A stretch of 64,000 nucleotides of DNA, taken from the NCBI RefSeq assembly GCF_000420085.1, contig NZ_ATUG01000001.1, forward strand, positions 1,945,223-2,009,222. The letters are read 5' to 3'. Each line of letters begins with the position of its first letter. Position 1 is the first letter of the stretch. Below are positions 26,026 through 35,161 of this stretch, piece by piece. Source of the stretch: Desulfospira joergensenii DSM 10085. GTDB taxonomy: Bacteria > Desulfobacterota > Desulfobacteria > Desulfobacterales > Desulfobacteraceae. The notes beneath the pieces were generated by a model. That model was not told where the DNA came from. It saw nothing but the letters and a program-made list of their open reading frames with translations, and searched no databases. Position numbers and translations under genes: made by a program.

Positions 26026-26811
26026 TTATCCCTGTTGATCCGCGGAGCGGGAGAGCATGCGAAGGGTGACAAAGAGAAGAAAGGAAATCAGGATCAGCCA
26101 GACCGCAATGGGCTGGGAGTACTTGAGTCCGTATGCGGTAAAACGCTCGTAGATGATCACCGGCGCGGTCATGGGATGGTAGGCCACGATGACCACGGCT
26201 CCGAATTCGCTGATGGCCCGGGCCGTGCACATGATCACCCCCAGAATCATGTGGCGCCAGGTCAAAGGAAAGGTCACCCTGAAGAAGGTTGACATGGCCC
26301 CGGCTCCCAGGGTGCGGGAGGCATTTTCCAGCCGGATGGGAATACTCTCGAACCCGGCCTTGACCGTGTTTACGTAAAAGGGCAGGCCCACAAAGAGGAG
26401 GACGCTGACCAGCCCGGTTTGGGTCCCCATGATTTCAATGCCCACATCGGCCAGAAACCGGCCGATGGGATGGTTCCTGCCGGCCAACCCCAGGATGGCT
26501 ATGCCGATCACGGGATGGGGGATCATGATGGGAAGATCAATGATTCCCTCAACCAGTTTTTTACCCGGCAGCCGCTTCCTGGCAAGGAGATAGGCCAGAG
26601 GAGTCCCCATGACAAAGGCAAGAAAGCCGGCAAACAGGGACAGGCCGACGGACCGGGCAATGGCATTGACCACATCCGGGTCCATAAGGGTCTCCTTCAT
26701 CATGCCCAGGGAAGGGTCAAAGGTCATCTTGACCAGGGGCAGGGTCAGCAGAAGAATCAGGGGCAGGCTGATGAGCATGAACAGCCAGTTTATGGGCTCC
26801 ATTTGTTTCAT
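26026..26811 (-). CDS. Tungstate/molybdate ABC transporter permease
   Basis: A 261-residue inner-membrane protein with six predicted helices. The permease EAA-like loop that docks the ATPase is visible around FESIPIRLENASRTLGAGAM, followed by STFFRVTFPLTWRHM. The N-terminal helix is INWLFMLISLPLILLLTL. It lies three bases after the binding-protein stop, so translation is coupled. Length and loop fit the ModB/WtpB/CysTW family. Confidence 0.9.
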   Translation of the reverse strand: MKQMEPINWLFMLISLPLILLLTLPLVKMTFDPSLGMMKETLMDPDVVNAIARSVGLSLFAGFLAFVMGTPLAYLLARKRLPGKKLVEGIIDLPIMIPHPVIGIAILGLAGRNHPIGRFLADVGIEIMGTQTGLVSVLLFVGLPFYVNTVKAGFESIPIRLENASRTLGAGAMSTFFRVTFPLTWRHMILGVIMCTARAISEFGAVVIVAYHPMTAPVIIYERFTAYGLKYSQPIAVWLILISFLLFVTLRMLSRSADQQG

Positions 26812-26814
26812 GGA

Positions 26815-27798
26815 TCAGTTTTTCACTTCCACCAGTTCCTTGATCTCAGCGGGAAGTTTTCCCGCCATGGCCTCATCCGGCACCCGGCAGGGGATGAACG
26901 GGGGCTGTCCCATCTCTTCCAGAACCTTTAATCCCTGTTCCGGGGAAAGCAGATAGCCCAGAAAGGCCTTGGCCGCTTCCGGGTTGGGCCCGTCCTTGAT
27001 CAGGGTGATCCCGTAGGTGCAGGATTTGCCTGTCCGGATCTTCCAGGTATTGGGTTTTTTCCCGGTTACCTTGACCCGGGCCTGTTTGTAAAAACCATCG
27101 TACTTGTAATTGCCCAGGTTGATGTGGTCGTTCAATTTCACGAATTTAAGTTCATGCTGGATAGCCACGGAAAGATATTCCCAGGCATAATCCATGTTCC
27201 CGGTTTTAAGAAGATTTACCAGTTCCACGGACTTGGGCCGGACGTTCTTCTTTGGGCGGTTGGCAATGAGGCGGTCGGAAAGGCCCTCCATGCCGTAAAA
27301 TTTCTCAGCCAGTTGGAGCACCATGAGGCTCCTGTAGCCGCAGGGATCCAGATTGGGATCGGAATGGCCCCAGACCACGTCTTTTTTAAGAAGGATCTCA
27401 TACCAGTTTTTATCGTTGATCTCCTTTGCATACCGGCTCTGGTCCGTATAACAGAGGACCAGCTGGTTGGAGGCAAACCTGACGTTCCAGCCAGCGAATT
27501 TGGGGATCAGGTTATTGTCAATGACCTTGTAATCGGCCGATGCCATGATATCGGCCTTCTTTCCGACCTCTGAAATCATCCGGGCCATCTTGGTACTGCC
27601 CCCGGCCTCCCGGAGTACGTCCACTCCGGGGTATTGGGCTTCAAAGGCCTTTTCAATCTTGGCAAAGGGAACGGTCAGGCTCCCGGCATGAAAGATGATC
27701 AGTTTGCCCTTGGGGGCTGCCTGGGCAGACAGGGGAACCAGGGCAACCCAAACCAGAGCAAAGGCCAGGGCAAAGATTTTTTTCAACAGATTTGTCAT
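26815..27798 (-). CDS. wtpA: Tungstate/molybdate-binding periplasmic protein (WtpA-like)
   Basis: A 327-residue extracytoplasmic binding protein with a signal peptide ([20 protein letters not shown], cleaved near AQAA). The body follows the WtpA/ModA type II fold: [58 protein letters not shown] and [17 protein letters not shown]. The HAGSL and DPCGYR segments are typical of the WtpA branch, which binds tungstate or molybdate in octahedral geometry. The ATG at 27796-27798 has AAGGAG five bases upstream; a GTG two codons earlier is less likely. The product feeds Mo/W cofactor assembly, which fits the MoeA genes at 43.8-46.9 kb. Confidence 0.87.
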   Translation of the reverse strand: MTNLLKKIFALAFALVWVALVPLSAQAAPKGKLIIFHAGSLTVPFAKIEKAFEAQYPGVDVLREAGGSTKMARMISEVGKKADIMASADYKVIDNNLIPKFAGWNVRFASNQLVLCYTDQSRYAKEINDKNWYEILLKKDVVWGHSDPNLDPCGYRSLMVLQLAEKFYGMEGLSDRLIANRPKKNVRPKSVELVNLLKTGNMDYAWEYLSVAIQHELKFVKLNDHINLGNYKYDGFYKQARVKVTGKKPNTWKIRTGKSCTYGITLIKDGPNPEAAKAFLGYLLSPEQGLKVLEEMGQPPFIPCRVPDEAMAGKLPAEIKELVEVKN

Positions 27799-27983
27799 AA
27801 TCACTCCTTTTTAAGTCGATTTTTGTAAGATTCCCATCTCCACGAATGGATCATTAGACCGAATACAAATAATGCAAATTACACACCAAATATCCCGGGC
27901 AGCCTGCAAAAAAAAATTTCATTTTATTTCAAAGACTTACTCCGAATTCATTGCCAAGGATTTGAGGAGGTGCTTGGGGAAAG

Positions 27984-28113
27984 GCAGGAATGCAACAGAT
28001 CTGGGGGGAAGAGGAGCAGGAATGCAAAACCGATTCAGACCCGCAGGGTCGTGCTTTGGGCATCCTTCAAATAATATGACATTACTTTTTTTATTTTTTT
28101 TGACAAAGTAATG
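27984..28113 (+). promoter_or_regulatory. Repeat-containing promoter region of the M48 protease gene
   Basis: GCAGGAATGCAA occurs twice as a perfect 12-bp direct repeat (27984-27995 and 28016-28027), 32 bp apart, three helical turns. Closer to the gene, CATTACTTT (28080-28088) and AAAGTAATG (28105-28113) form a 9-bp inverted repeat across a T-rich spacer that also holds TTGACA-like sequence. Both are candidate regulator sites. The rest of the 360-bp gap to wtpA shows no gene. Confidence 0.45.
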
Positions 28114-28158
28114 AAATGATTTATTTTTTAGAAAAGACAAGAAAAGGAGGTTCCTGAA

Positions 28159-29034
28159 ATGAACCCTGCATACCTGAAAAAAAATAAAATCAATATTCTG
28201 GTGCACACCGGGTTGATGCTGGTATCCATGGCCGGAATCCTGGGCCTTCTCGGATGGATGATTGCGGGAGCGGCCGGATTTAAAACCGCCCTCATATTAA
28301 CGGTTCTGGGCCTGGTCCTGACCCCGAACCTTCCCTCTTACCTGATCATGAGGGCAGCCAGGGCAAGGCCTCTCCACCCCCAGGCCGGCCCCGCACTTTA
28401 CCGGCTCACCCGGACCCTTGCCCAGCGGGCCGGCCTCAAACAGATGCCTGCCCTCTATGTTCTGCCCACGGCCAAACTCAATGCTTTTGCTGCGGGAACC
28501 CCTGAAGATCCGGCCATAGGCATCTCCCAAGGTCTGTTAAGGCTCCTTGACCCGGATGAGGTGGCCGGCATCCTCGGCCATGAAATCGCCCATATCCGCA
28601 ACAATGATATGCGGGTCATGGCAGCCTCGGCCCTGTTTGGCAGGCTGATCTATTATCTCTCCCTGGCCGGTCAGTTTCTGATGCTGGTGTCTCTTCCCAT
28701 GATCCTGCTCGGACGTCTCCATCTTCCCCTGGGACCTTTTCTCTTCCTGGTTTTTGCGCCGGGCCTGAGCCTCTTCCTTCACCTGGCCCTGTCCCGGACC
28801 CGCGAATACAATGCAGACCTGGACAGTGCCGCCCTGACCGGAAATCCCCGGGCATTGGCGTCGGCATTGTCCCGGATTGAGGCATACCAGAAAAGAGTCC
28901 ATCCCCTCCGTCTTTTTCACAGCCCTTCCGGTCAGATCATGAACACCCATCCCCCGACCGGCCAAAGGATCCGCCGGCTGATGTCCTTGTCTGTACCAGA
29001 CCCTGAAACGGATCATTCATGGAATTTCGTTTAA
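28159..29034 (+). CDS. M48-family membrane zinc metalloprotease (HtpX-like)
   Basis: A 291-residue protease with two N-terminal membrane helices, a cytosolic domain carrying HEIAH (about 139-143) where the two His bind zinc and Glu is catalytic, two further helices, and the third ligand in TREYNADLDSAAL. The ending GQIMNTHPPTGQRIRRL matches the conserved THPP motif of HtpX/M48B. It likely degrades damaged membrane proteins. AAAAGGAGG lies ahead of the ATG. The gene is alone and convergent with the PNPOx-fold gene. Confidence 0.9.
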   Translation: MNPAYLKKNKINILVHTGLMLVSMAGILGLLGWMIAGAAGFKTALILTVLGLVLTPNLPSYLIMRAARARPLHPQAGPALYRLTRTLAQRAGLKQMPALYVLPTAKLNAFAAGTPEDPAIGISQGLLRLLDPDEVAGILGHEIAHIRNNDMRVMAASALFGRLIYYLSLAGQFLMLVSLPMILLGRLHLPLGPFLFLVFAPGLSLFLHLALSRTREYNADLDSAALTGNPRALASALSRIEAYQKRVHPLRLFHSPSGQIMNTHPPTGQRIRRLMSLSVPDPETDHSWNFV

Positions 29035-29048
29035 AATCGAGTCTTTTT

Positions 29049-29086
29049 TCCTGCCCCCCTTTTCCGGATAAAAAAGGGGGGCAGGA
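29049..29086. terminator. Long hairpin between convergent genes
   Basis: TCCTGCCCCCCTTTT pairs with AAAAAAGGGGGGCAGGA across about six bases. It sits between the M48 gene and the oppositely transcribed PNPOx gene and could stop transcription from both sides, though no T-run follows the stem on either strand. Confidence 0.5.
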
Positions 29087-29108
29087 AGGGTCAGGGGGTT
29101 TTCACAAT

Positions 29109-29501
29109 TCACGAAACTTCGTCTCCAGGCCCGATCAGGGGCAGCTCTTTTTCAATTTTAAAAAACACCAGAAACAGAGGATCGCCGGGGAAGGGGTCTT
29201 TTTCAGGATAGGTCCGCTGGCGGAGCCTGAACAACAGATCACTGTTTTTTTCTTCCCTGACCCGGGTCAGGAAAAGGCGCTTGCCCTGGTATCCTTTTCC
29301 CTCCTGAACAAATAAAAATGCTGCCTGGGGATTGTCCTGGAGGTTGGCGTGGGAAAGCCTGTCCCTCATGATAAGGGCCATGGAACCGTCCTCCATGAAG
29401 TGGGGCCGAGAATACACGGCTGCATCCACTTTTCCGTCTCTGTCCGAAGTTGCCAGGATTCCGGTTCCCGCGGTGGTTTCAAAATATTCTTCCAAGCTCA
29501 T
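29109..29501 (-). CDS. Pyridoxamine 5'-phosphate oxidase-fold flavin/heme-binding protein
   Basis: A 130-residue split-barrel protein. It starts with a helix then GTGILATSDRDGKVDAAVYSR, continues through LIMRDRLSHANLQDNPQAAFLF and ends with a short barrel strand (LFLVFFKIEKEL). This matches the PNPOx-like family of small FMN-, F420- or heme-binding proteins rather than true PdxH, which is longer. The DRLSHANLQDNP segment corresponds to the cofactor-phosphate loop. AAAGGAGG precedes the ATG. The function is probably redox or detoxification, not assigned. Confidence 0.78.
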   Translation of the reverse strand: MSLEEYFETTAGTGILATSDRDGKVDAAVYSRPHFMEDGSMALIMRDRLSHANLQDNPQAAFLFVQEGKGYQGKRLFLTRVREEKNSDLLFRLRQRTYPEKDPFPGDPLFLVFFKIEKELPLIGPGDEVS

Positions 29502-29816
29502 GGGAGCCTCCTTTTCATTTGATTTTCATGGTTCCGGACCATGTGCATATCTTTTTTTCCGGATTGTTGATGGGTTAAATCGATCAAAAGATCTTGATAC
29601 CAAAGGTAACCACAGGATTTCCAATGGCAAGTTCGGCCTGAAGGATCAAAAGTGAAACTTTCTCCCTGATATTGCAATCCCCATGCATTTTTGCTAACGC
29701 TTAAGGTCATAGCAAGAAGCATTGCAGATCTACAGGATCTTGAATTTAAGATTCCCGGGACCGGGAGACAGCCGAAAGACATAGGAAGTTCAACCATTAT
29801 CTTAAGGAGTTTGCCC
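29502..29816. other. Divergent intergenic region upstream of the ferritin-like gene
   Basis: 315 bp with no convincing gene; frames crossing it lack ribosome sites. An imperfect palindrome GATCTTGAATTTAAGATTC lies at about 29738-29756, roughly 60 bp before the ferritin-like start, and could be an operator. Confidence 0.35.
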
Positions 29817-30308
29817 ATGGCATATGATTTTAATGCCCAGGAAGTGTTTGACATGGCCATCCGGATTGAAGAAAACGGGGCTGCATTTTACCGGAAAGCA
29901 GCAGAGTTTCAGGACGGGCCGGATAAAAACTTTTTAATTACCCTGGCCCGGATGGAGGACCGGCACAAAGAGCGGTTTGAAAAAATGAAGAATAAGGTGT
30001 CTGACCTGGAAAAATCACAGACCGTTTTCGATCCGGATGAAGAACTGGTCCTTTACCTCAGGGCCATGGCAGACGGCCACGGGGGGGAAGGGGACCCGGA
30101 GATCGCCGAGCGCTTTACCGGAGAGGAGACCATGGAGGAGATCATCACCACGGCCATCGGCCTGGAAAAGGAATCCATCCTCTTTTACCTGGGGATCAAA
30201 GACCTGGTCCCCCCTAAACTCGGCCGGGAAAAGATCGACCAGATCATTGAAGAGGAAAAACAGCACGTGGCCCAGCTCAAGGGCTTTTTGAAAAAATCCA
30301 GGCCCTAA
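29817..30308 (+). CDS. Ferritin-like diiron protein (rubrerythrin-type four-helix bundle)
   Basis: A 163-residue four-helix protein with two halves each giving diiron ligands: RIEENGAAFYRKAAEF and LARMEDRHKERFEKM in the first half, IGLEKESILFYLGIKD and EEEKQHVAQLKGFLKK in the second. The E...ExxH spacing is that of rubrerythrin or YciF-like ferritins. There is no C-terminal rubredoxin domain. The ATG at 29817 has TAAGGAG upstream. It probably takes part in peroxide or iron handling in an oxygen-sensitive cell (family knowledge). Confidence 0.82.
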   Translation: MAYDFNAQEVFDMAIRIEENGAAFYRKAAEFQDGPDKNFLITLARMEDRHKERFEKMKNKVSDLEKSQTVFDPDEELVLYLRAMADGHGGEGDPEIAERFTGEETMEEIITTAIGLEKESILFYLGIKDLVPPKLGREKIDQIIEEEKQHVAQLKGFLKKSRP

Positions 30309-30348
30309 CCGGAAGAATCAAAGGGAATCATCCTTTAGAAGCGGCAAT

Positions 30349-31569
30349 ATGAAAATTCTCCATATCTTAAGCCAGATGCCGGATTTTACCGGGTCGGGAA
30401 AGACCATCCAGGCCATCATAAAACAGGCCGGGGACAGGGGACATGAAAATTTCCTGATCGCTGGAATCCAGGACGGGTTTGAACTGGATCCCTCCCTGAT
30501 TCCCCCGGATCATGCCTGCTTTGTCCGGTTCAACGGCATTGACCTTGAGTTTCCCCTGCCGGGCATGAGCGATGTCATGCCCTACCCGTCCACGGTTTTT
30601 TCCTCCATGGGGTTGGACCGCCTGAAAGCGTATGAGGCTGCCTTTAAAAGGGTCATTCAAGAGGCCCGGGACAGGTTTGCACCGGACATCATCCATTCCC
30701 ACCACCTCTGGATCGTCTCCAAAATCGCCAGAAAGGTTTTTGGGGACCGCCCCATGGTAACCTCCTGCCACGGAACCTGCCTGCGCCAGTTCTCTCTGTG
30801 TCCGGAAACGGATCCCAGGATGGGGGACGCCATCCGGGAAATCGACGCCATTTTCTGCCTGAGCCGCCACCAGAAAGATCAGATCCGGGCCGTTCACAGG
30901 GTTGCCCCGGAGAAACTCCACCTGGTTGGCGGAGGATTTGACAATGAACTCTTTTTTTCAGCTCCCAAACCGGATAAAGGGCCCGTTGAAATCGTCTATG
31001 CCGGAAAACTGAGCCGGGCAAAAGGGGTTCCCTGGCTGCTTGCCTCCCTTAAAAAAATCTTCGCCCAAAACTTTCGTCTCCACCTGGCCGGGTCGGGCTC
31101 CGGCCGGGAAGAAAAGGAGTGCCTGGACCTGGCCCGGTCCCTGGGAGAGCGGGTCATTGTCCACGGCCCCCTGCCTCACCATGAACTGGCCCGACTCATG
31201 AGAAAATCCCATATCTTTGTCCTTCCTTCTTTTTTTGAAGGCCTGCCCCTGGTACTCATGGAGGCCCTGTCATCGGGCTGCCGGATCCTGACCACGGCCC
31301 TCCCGGGAACCCGGGAGATCCTGGGATCGGTCCGGTCCGACATGGTGGACCTTCTGGAACTCCCTCCCCTTGAAACCGTTGACACCCCTTTTCAAAAGGA
31401 TATTCCCCTTCTGGAACAGGCCCTGGCAGAGGCCCTGGAAAATAGCATACAAAAGACATTGAAAAAAAGGCAGCCGGACATGGCCCGGGCCCGGGAAATC
31501 ACAAAAGCCTATACCTGGGAAAAGGTTTTTTCAAGAATGGAGAGCGTGTACGAAAAGGTCAAAAGGTGA
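30349..31569 (+). CDS. Glycosyltransferase family 4 (GT-B) protein
   Basis: A 406-residue two-domain sugar transferase. The N-terminal acceptor domain starts MKILHILSQMPDFTGSG, with the Gly-rich loop that contacts the donor, and includes HHLWIVSKIAR. The C-terminal donor domain has VYAGKLSRAKGVPWLL, HLAGSGSGREE, VHGPLPHHELARLM and the E-x7-E-like motif PSFFEGLPLVLMEALSSGC. It probably builds an exported polysaccharide or glycolipid. It starts 40 bp after the ferritin-like gene; its last 11 bases overlap the end of the convergent PP2C gene. Confidence 0.88.
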   Translation: MKILHILSQMPDFTGSGKTIQAIIKQAGDRGHENFLIAGIQDGFELDPSLIPPDHACFVRFNGIDLEFPLPGMSDVMPYPSTVFSSMGLDRLKAYEAAFKRVIQEARDRFAPDIIHSHHLWIVSKIARKVFGDRPMVTSCHGTCLRQFSLCPETDPRMGDAIREIDAIFCLSRHQKDQIRAVHRVAPEKLHLVGGGFDNELFFSAPKPDKGPVEIVYAGKLSRAKGVPWLLASLKKIFAQNFRLHLAGSGSGREEKECLDLARSLGERVIVHGPLPHHELARLMRKSHIFVLPSFFEGLPLVLMEALSSGCRILTTALPGTREILGSVRSDMVDLLELPPLETVDTPFQKDIPLLEQALAEALENSIQKTLKKRQPDMARAREITKAYTWEKVFSRMESVYEKVKR

Positions 31570-32428
31570 TGGCAATGGCGGCGATATCGTCGTGACATTT
31601 GAACCGGGGAAAAGCAAGACAAAAGGGGTCTTTTTTCTCTTTTTCCCGGATCTTGGTTTTGAGTCCCTCAAGGCCCAGTAAAAGATAATCCTTTACCAGA
31701 GAGGTGAAATCCCTCTTTTTTTCCGGAGTTTCCCTGGGAAGGGACAGGCCGTCGGTAAACAAAAGCACGTCCCTGACCCGGTCCAGGGACTCGGTTCCCT
31801 GGTATAGAAAAGGCTCGGCTTCTTTTTCACCGTTGAGGACCCCGTAGGTGATGTTCATGCCCGAACGGACCTTTTGAATCTGGCCGGCCAGGGCCTGGTG
31901 GATAGGGGGCAGAGCCCTGTCCCGATCCCCTGTTCCGGACCCGGTCCTCCCGGGGCCGGCAGGATCCGTTCCAATCCGGTCCTCAACCATATCCTTCCAC
32001 AGGGTCAGGGTTTCATGGTCATGGTCTTCCCGGTCCGCCAGGACCCGGTGGGAGCCGTCTTCATAGACCAGCAGGATCACTGCATCCCCTGTCCGGACCC
32101 ATTCCAAAACCCTCTCCTTTACCCGGACCACGGCGGCACTGGTACTCCAGAGGCTTTCCTTTCTGGAGATATCCACCCCGTGCCGGATCATCTGATTCAT
32201 GATCTCCTGATTGGCCTTCCGGGCCAGTTGCCCCAGGGGATAATGGTTCTTCCTGAACACGGACCGGGCCGTTTGGGATGCGATCATTCCCCCGGTCTTT
32301 CCCTGTTCAAATGTCTGTCTGTCCAGGCTGGTAGCCCCGTCAAAGACTCCGAAGATATTGTCCTCAATTACCAGACAGTCCTCGTTTATCCGGGCCGTTC
32401 CCCTTTCCAGTATATGATGGATTTTCAT
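31559..32428 (-). CDS. PP2C-type protein phosphatase
   Basis: A 289-residue metal-dependent Ser/Thr phosphatase. Metal-binding acidic motifs are present: RINEDCLVIEDNIFGVFDGAT near the start (residues about 13-33), VRTGDAVILLVYED in the middle, LLFTDGLSLP and the closing CHDDIAAIAITF. The ORF runs 113 codons further upstream without a start signal; the ATG at 32426-32428 with GGGGAAAT ahead and the conserved fold beginning there decide the start. No partner kinase is next to it. Confidence 0.82.
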   Translation of the reverse strand: MKIHHILERGTARINEDCLVIEDNIFGVFDGATSLDRQTFEQGKTGGMIASQTARSVFRKNHYPLGQLARKANQEIMNQMIRHGVDISRKESLWSTSAAVVRVKERVLEWVRTGDAVILLVYEDGSHRVLADREDHDHETLTLWKDMVEDRIGTDPAGPGRTGSGTGDRDRALPPIHQALAGQIQKVRSGMNITYGVLNGEKEAEPFLYQGTESLDRVRDVLLFTDGLSLPRETPEKKRDFTSLVKDYLLLGLEGLKTKIREKEKKDPFCLAFPRFKCHDDIAAIAITF

Positions 32429-32776
32429 ATTTCCCCTTTTCCCGCGTATCCATGGGAAATATAAAAACCCGGGCTCCCTTGTCAAAACGAAAATACTGAT
32501 ATGTTTTTCAATACGTATCAATATTCTGAATACATCGGTTCTCAAAACTATGTTCCTTTGTTTTAACCTTATATTTGGACTGAGCCCGGACTCAGGGAGG
32601 AGTAGAGGTTTTCGCGGATTGGATTTCTTCGGACGGCAGGACGCCGCTGGAGAAGGGATTCCTCCTCGGAGAAAATCATGGATGATTTTCGAGAATGAGC
32701 GCAAAATCTTTGCTCCTGACGGCATGAATCGGAATCTTATTTTAAGAACCGCTAGAGATCCCAACAATCCAACCGC
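32429..32776. other. Structured intergenic region with perfect hairpins
   Basis: 348 bp upstream of the phosphatase gene with no supported gene. GAAAATCATGGATGATTTTC (32671-32690) is a perfect palindrome, GGCAGGACGCC forms a small hairpin and CTGAGCCCGGACTCAG another. The clustering suggests a worn repeat element rather than coding sequence. The part nearest the phosphatase is AT-rich and could hold its promoter. Confidence 0.4.
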
Positions 32777-33913
32777 TCAGGCCGTTTTCTCGAGACGGAT
32801 CACCACTTTTCCCGATTCGGGCAGACCCAGTTTCAAAAACCTGTTCTCTGCCGGCCGGGAAGGCTCTTTTTCGACCGCTCCAAAGATCTTCATCACCCCG
32901 GGCCCTGGTTTTTTGACCGCAAAAAAAATCTCGTCTCCCAGGGCAGACTTTGGCACCCTTTGGATCCAGTCCATGTGGATGATATAATCCCTTCCCTCCT
33001 GCCGAATCCCGGACTGGGTCGCGTTCAGGTACTGGGTCAGGCAGGAAGCAATGTCCCGGACCAGTACCCGCCCCTTTTCCCGGGCTCCGGTCCGGATGAA
33101 CTCGGCCCAGGCATGGATCCCATCCAGGTTTTTTGCCGGATCTTCGTTGAGGAGATTGGCCCAGTGCAGGGGGAGGATGGGATGGTCAAATCCGAATTCC
33201 GGCCGGGGGGATGTCCGGTTCCACGGGACAGCCGATGCCCCCCGCTCCAGAAGAACGACATTGTTTTCCCATGCCGCCCCCGGGAACTGGGGCCGGGCAT
33301 GGCATCTTGCCCGCTCAAATACCAGGAAGACATATTGGATCCCGTAAGAAGCGGCGATTTTCTGGAATCTTTCGTCTCCGAAACTATGGTTCAGGGCCGG
33401 GGGGATAAAGAGTCTTACCCCTGTGTCCAGGCCGGTTTGTTCCATGAGTCTGAAGAAATATTCCAGATGTTTATCCACTTCATCGGGAGGCCGCATCTTC
33501 CCGGATGGGGTATGAAACTCGCTTCTGTCCATTTTCCCCTTGATCCAGAATTCATGGCCGATGCCGTGGAGGGCAGGCTCAAGAAAAGATTTAGCCTCTT
33601 TAATAATCCAGGCGGCCTTTTCCTTTTCCGCCCTGTTTTGGGAAAACCCTTGCCATTGATCCCCCATCCAGGTGGCAGAGGGCAGGCTCTTCAACAGACC
33701 GGTTTTGTCCCACTCACACAGGACAAAGCCTGCGGGGATCTTCATGTCCAGGGCCTTGCCCAGGGCGGCCAGGGCCTGGTAATCTTCCGGGACATGGGAC
33801 CTTTTCATACCGGTGCGAAAGGGCTGATTTACGGAAGACCCGTCCTGCCCCGACCACCAGCCCACATCGTCAACGCTGACCAGAACCGGCATGGGAATTT
33901 GAATCTCGATCAT
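32777..33913 (-). CDS. Polysaccharide deacetylase-like protein (putative)
   Basis: A 378-residue protein of probable glycoside hydrolase/deacetylase barrel fold: an early VLVSVDDVGWWSGQD with the Asp pair, a central GIGHEFWIKGKMDRSEF and a later LHWANLLNED with His and Asn. It lacks a full NodB metal triad, so activity is uncertain. The true start is the ATG at 33911-33913 with AAAGGAAAT upstream; the frame extends 84 residues more without coding character. It lies 16 bp after the FemAB-like gene and probably forms a two-gene operon with it. Confidence 0.55.
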   Translation of the reverse strand: MIEIQIPMPVLVSVDDVGWWSGQDGSSVNQPFRTGMKRSHVPEDYQALAALGKALDMKIPAGFVLCEWDKTGLLKSLPSATWMGDQWQGFSQNRAEKEKAAWIIKEAKSFLEPALHGIGHEFWIKGKMDRSEFHTPSGKMRPPDEVDKHLEYFFRLMEQTGLDTGVRLFIPPALNHSFGDERFQKIAASYGIQYVFLVFERARCHARPQFPGAAWENNVVLLERGASAVPWNRTSPRPEFGFDHPILPLHWANLLNEDPAKNLDGIHAWAEFIRTGAREKGRVLVRDIASCLTQYLNATQSGIRQEGRDYIIHMDWIQRVPKSALGDEIFFAVKKPGPGVMKIFGAVEKEPSRPAENRFLKLGLPESGKVVIRLEKTA

Positions 33914-33929
33914 ATTTCCTTTTCGACCT

Positions 33930-34967
33930 TCACAGGGAGATATACTTCCGGACCACAGGGCCGGCCAGATTGGCCCCCCACAGGGGAAGGGTTTTCCAGG
34001 GGGAGATGGAAAGGGTCTCCCTGATGGATTTCTCTCTGCCCAAGGTCCATGTATACCAGGAAAGGGGAGTTTCCTCAGGGCCCCACTGCTCTTTGAACCG
34101 GTGGGTGGAGGCCCCCCTGGAAGAACGGCCCATGTCAAACACGTCCAGCCCCAGGTTGCAGGCAAACCGGATCATCTGCCAATAGAGCACCATATTGGCA
34201 TTCAAATGCCTGAACTCCCGGACAGAGGAGGCCCAGGGATTGGCAATGCGGTTTTTGAACCGGAACATAAAGGATGCGGCCACGGGCATGCCTTTGAAAT
34301 AGACCACACAGATAAAGGCCTGGCCCGGAAAACAGGCCAATACGCCTTTAAAAAACTTTTTTGAATGAACCGGAGAGCCCAGGTCCCTCATATTCCGGCT
34401 CAATACCCGGTAAAAGGGATTCAGGAGGCGATGTTTTCCGATATCCCAGGTCAAACCGTTCTTCAGACCTTTTCGAACCTGGCTCCGGAGTTTGGACCGG
34501 AACAGGGCCTCCATTTTCTGCGGGCCCGGCCCCAGCCGGATGCTGAGGCCGATTTTCCCGCGAAAGATCTCCGGCCGCCGGCCGTCCATTGCCAGAGCCG
34601 AAGCATCAAATCCCCGGTCCTGCCTCAGGGAGAGGCGTCCCTCTCCTTTTCCGGCCAGAATGGCCCCGGCCTTTTCCAGAAGGAATCTTCCCGCCTCTTC
34701 ATCCCGGGCCAGAATCCCGGCCTGGTCAAAAAAAGGGATGGAGATCCATTCCGGGCGGCAAAAGGGGCGTTTGAACCGGAAAAGGGGAAGGACCGCCCGG
34801 ATCTTTTCCGATCCCCTGTCTTCCGCCGCGGCCAGGTAGAGGGGTTTATGGCCGTAAGCGGCTTCAATCACCCGGCGCCATCCGAAAAGATGGCCGTAAG
34901 CCGCTCCCGGATCTTCCCTGACAAACCGGTCCCATTCCCGGGAATGGGTATGGATCTTTACCCGCAT
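33930..34967 (-). CDS. FemAB/GNAT-fold protein, possibly polysaccharide-linked
   Basis: A 345-residue protein with the double GNAT-like layout of FemAB proteins: an N-terminal half with PEWISIPFFDQAGILARDEE and a C-terminal half with CVVYFKGMPVAASFMFRFKN, then the helix YWQMIRFACNLGLDVFDMGR. Close relatives include the FemAB-type proteins found with XrtA/PEP-CTERM exopolysaccharide loci (family knowledge). Here it is grouped with a deacetylase-like protein, a glycosyltransferase nearby and an MFS exporter, which fits envelope modification. No exosortase is visible in the window. Confidence 0.72.
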   Translation of the reverse strand: MRVKIHTHSREWDRFVREDPGAAYGHLFGWRRVIEAAYGHKPLYLAAAEDRGSEKIRAVLPLFRFKRPFCRPEWISIPFFDQAGILARDEEAGRFLLEKAGAILAGKGEGRLSLRQDRGFDASALAMDGRRPEIFRGKIGLSIRLGPGPQKMEALFRSKLRSQVRKGLKNGLTWDIGKHRLLNPFYRVLSRNMRDLGSPVHSKKFFKGVLACFPGQAFICVVYFKGMPVAASFMFRFKNRIANPWASSVREFRHLNANMVLYWQMIRFACNLGLDVFDMGRSSRGASTHRFKEQWGPEETPLSWYTWTLGREKSIRETLSISPWKTLPLWGANLAGPVVRKYISL

Positions 34968-34999
34968 GGATTGCTGATGCCTTTATCCCGCTGCCGTGA

Positions 35000-35029
35000 A
35001 TTTAAAATTTCGTCAATTTCGACCGTCAA
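35000..35029 (-). promoter_or_regulatory. Candidate promoter of the FemAB/deacetylase pair
   Basis: On the minus strand TTGACG, a spacer of about 17 bases and TTAAAT lie 35-65 bp before the FemAB-like start. CGTCAATTT is repeated directly within this stretch. Confidence 0.35.
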
Positions 35030-35161
35030 TTTTGAATAAATCGCAGGGTCCAAGATACATGAAAAATGCGGAACAGGCAAAAAAAATCAATTCACCAGGG
35101 CCTGTCCGGATTTATGAATCAAAAAGATCCCTGCCTCTGCCCCGGCGCCCCGGGCAAAGGC

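Noticed and set aside
27805..28158. Possible Moco or tungsten-cofactor riboswitch before wtpA or the M48 gene
   Set aside because: I could not find the conserved core of these riboswitches on either strand; only repeats typical of protein operators are visible.
32429..32767. 113-codon N-terminal extension of the PP2C phosphatase
   Set aside because: No start signal, biased low-quality composition and hairpin-rich DNA; the conserved fold begins at the ATG at 32428.
33914..34165. 84-codon N-terminal extension of the deacetylase-like protein
   Set aside because: Overlaps the FemAB-like gene in another frame and is Pro/Gly-rich shadow sequence.
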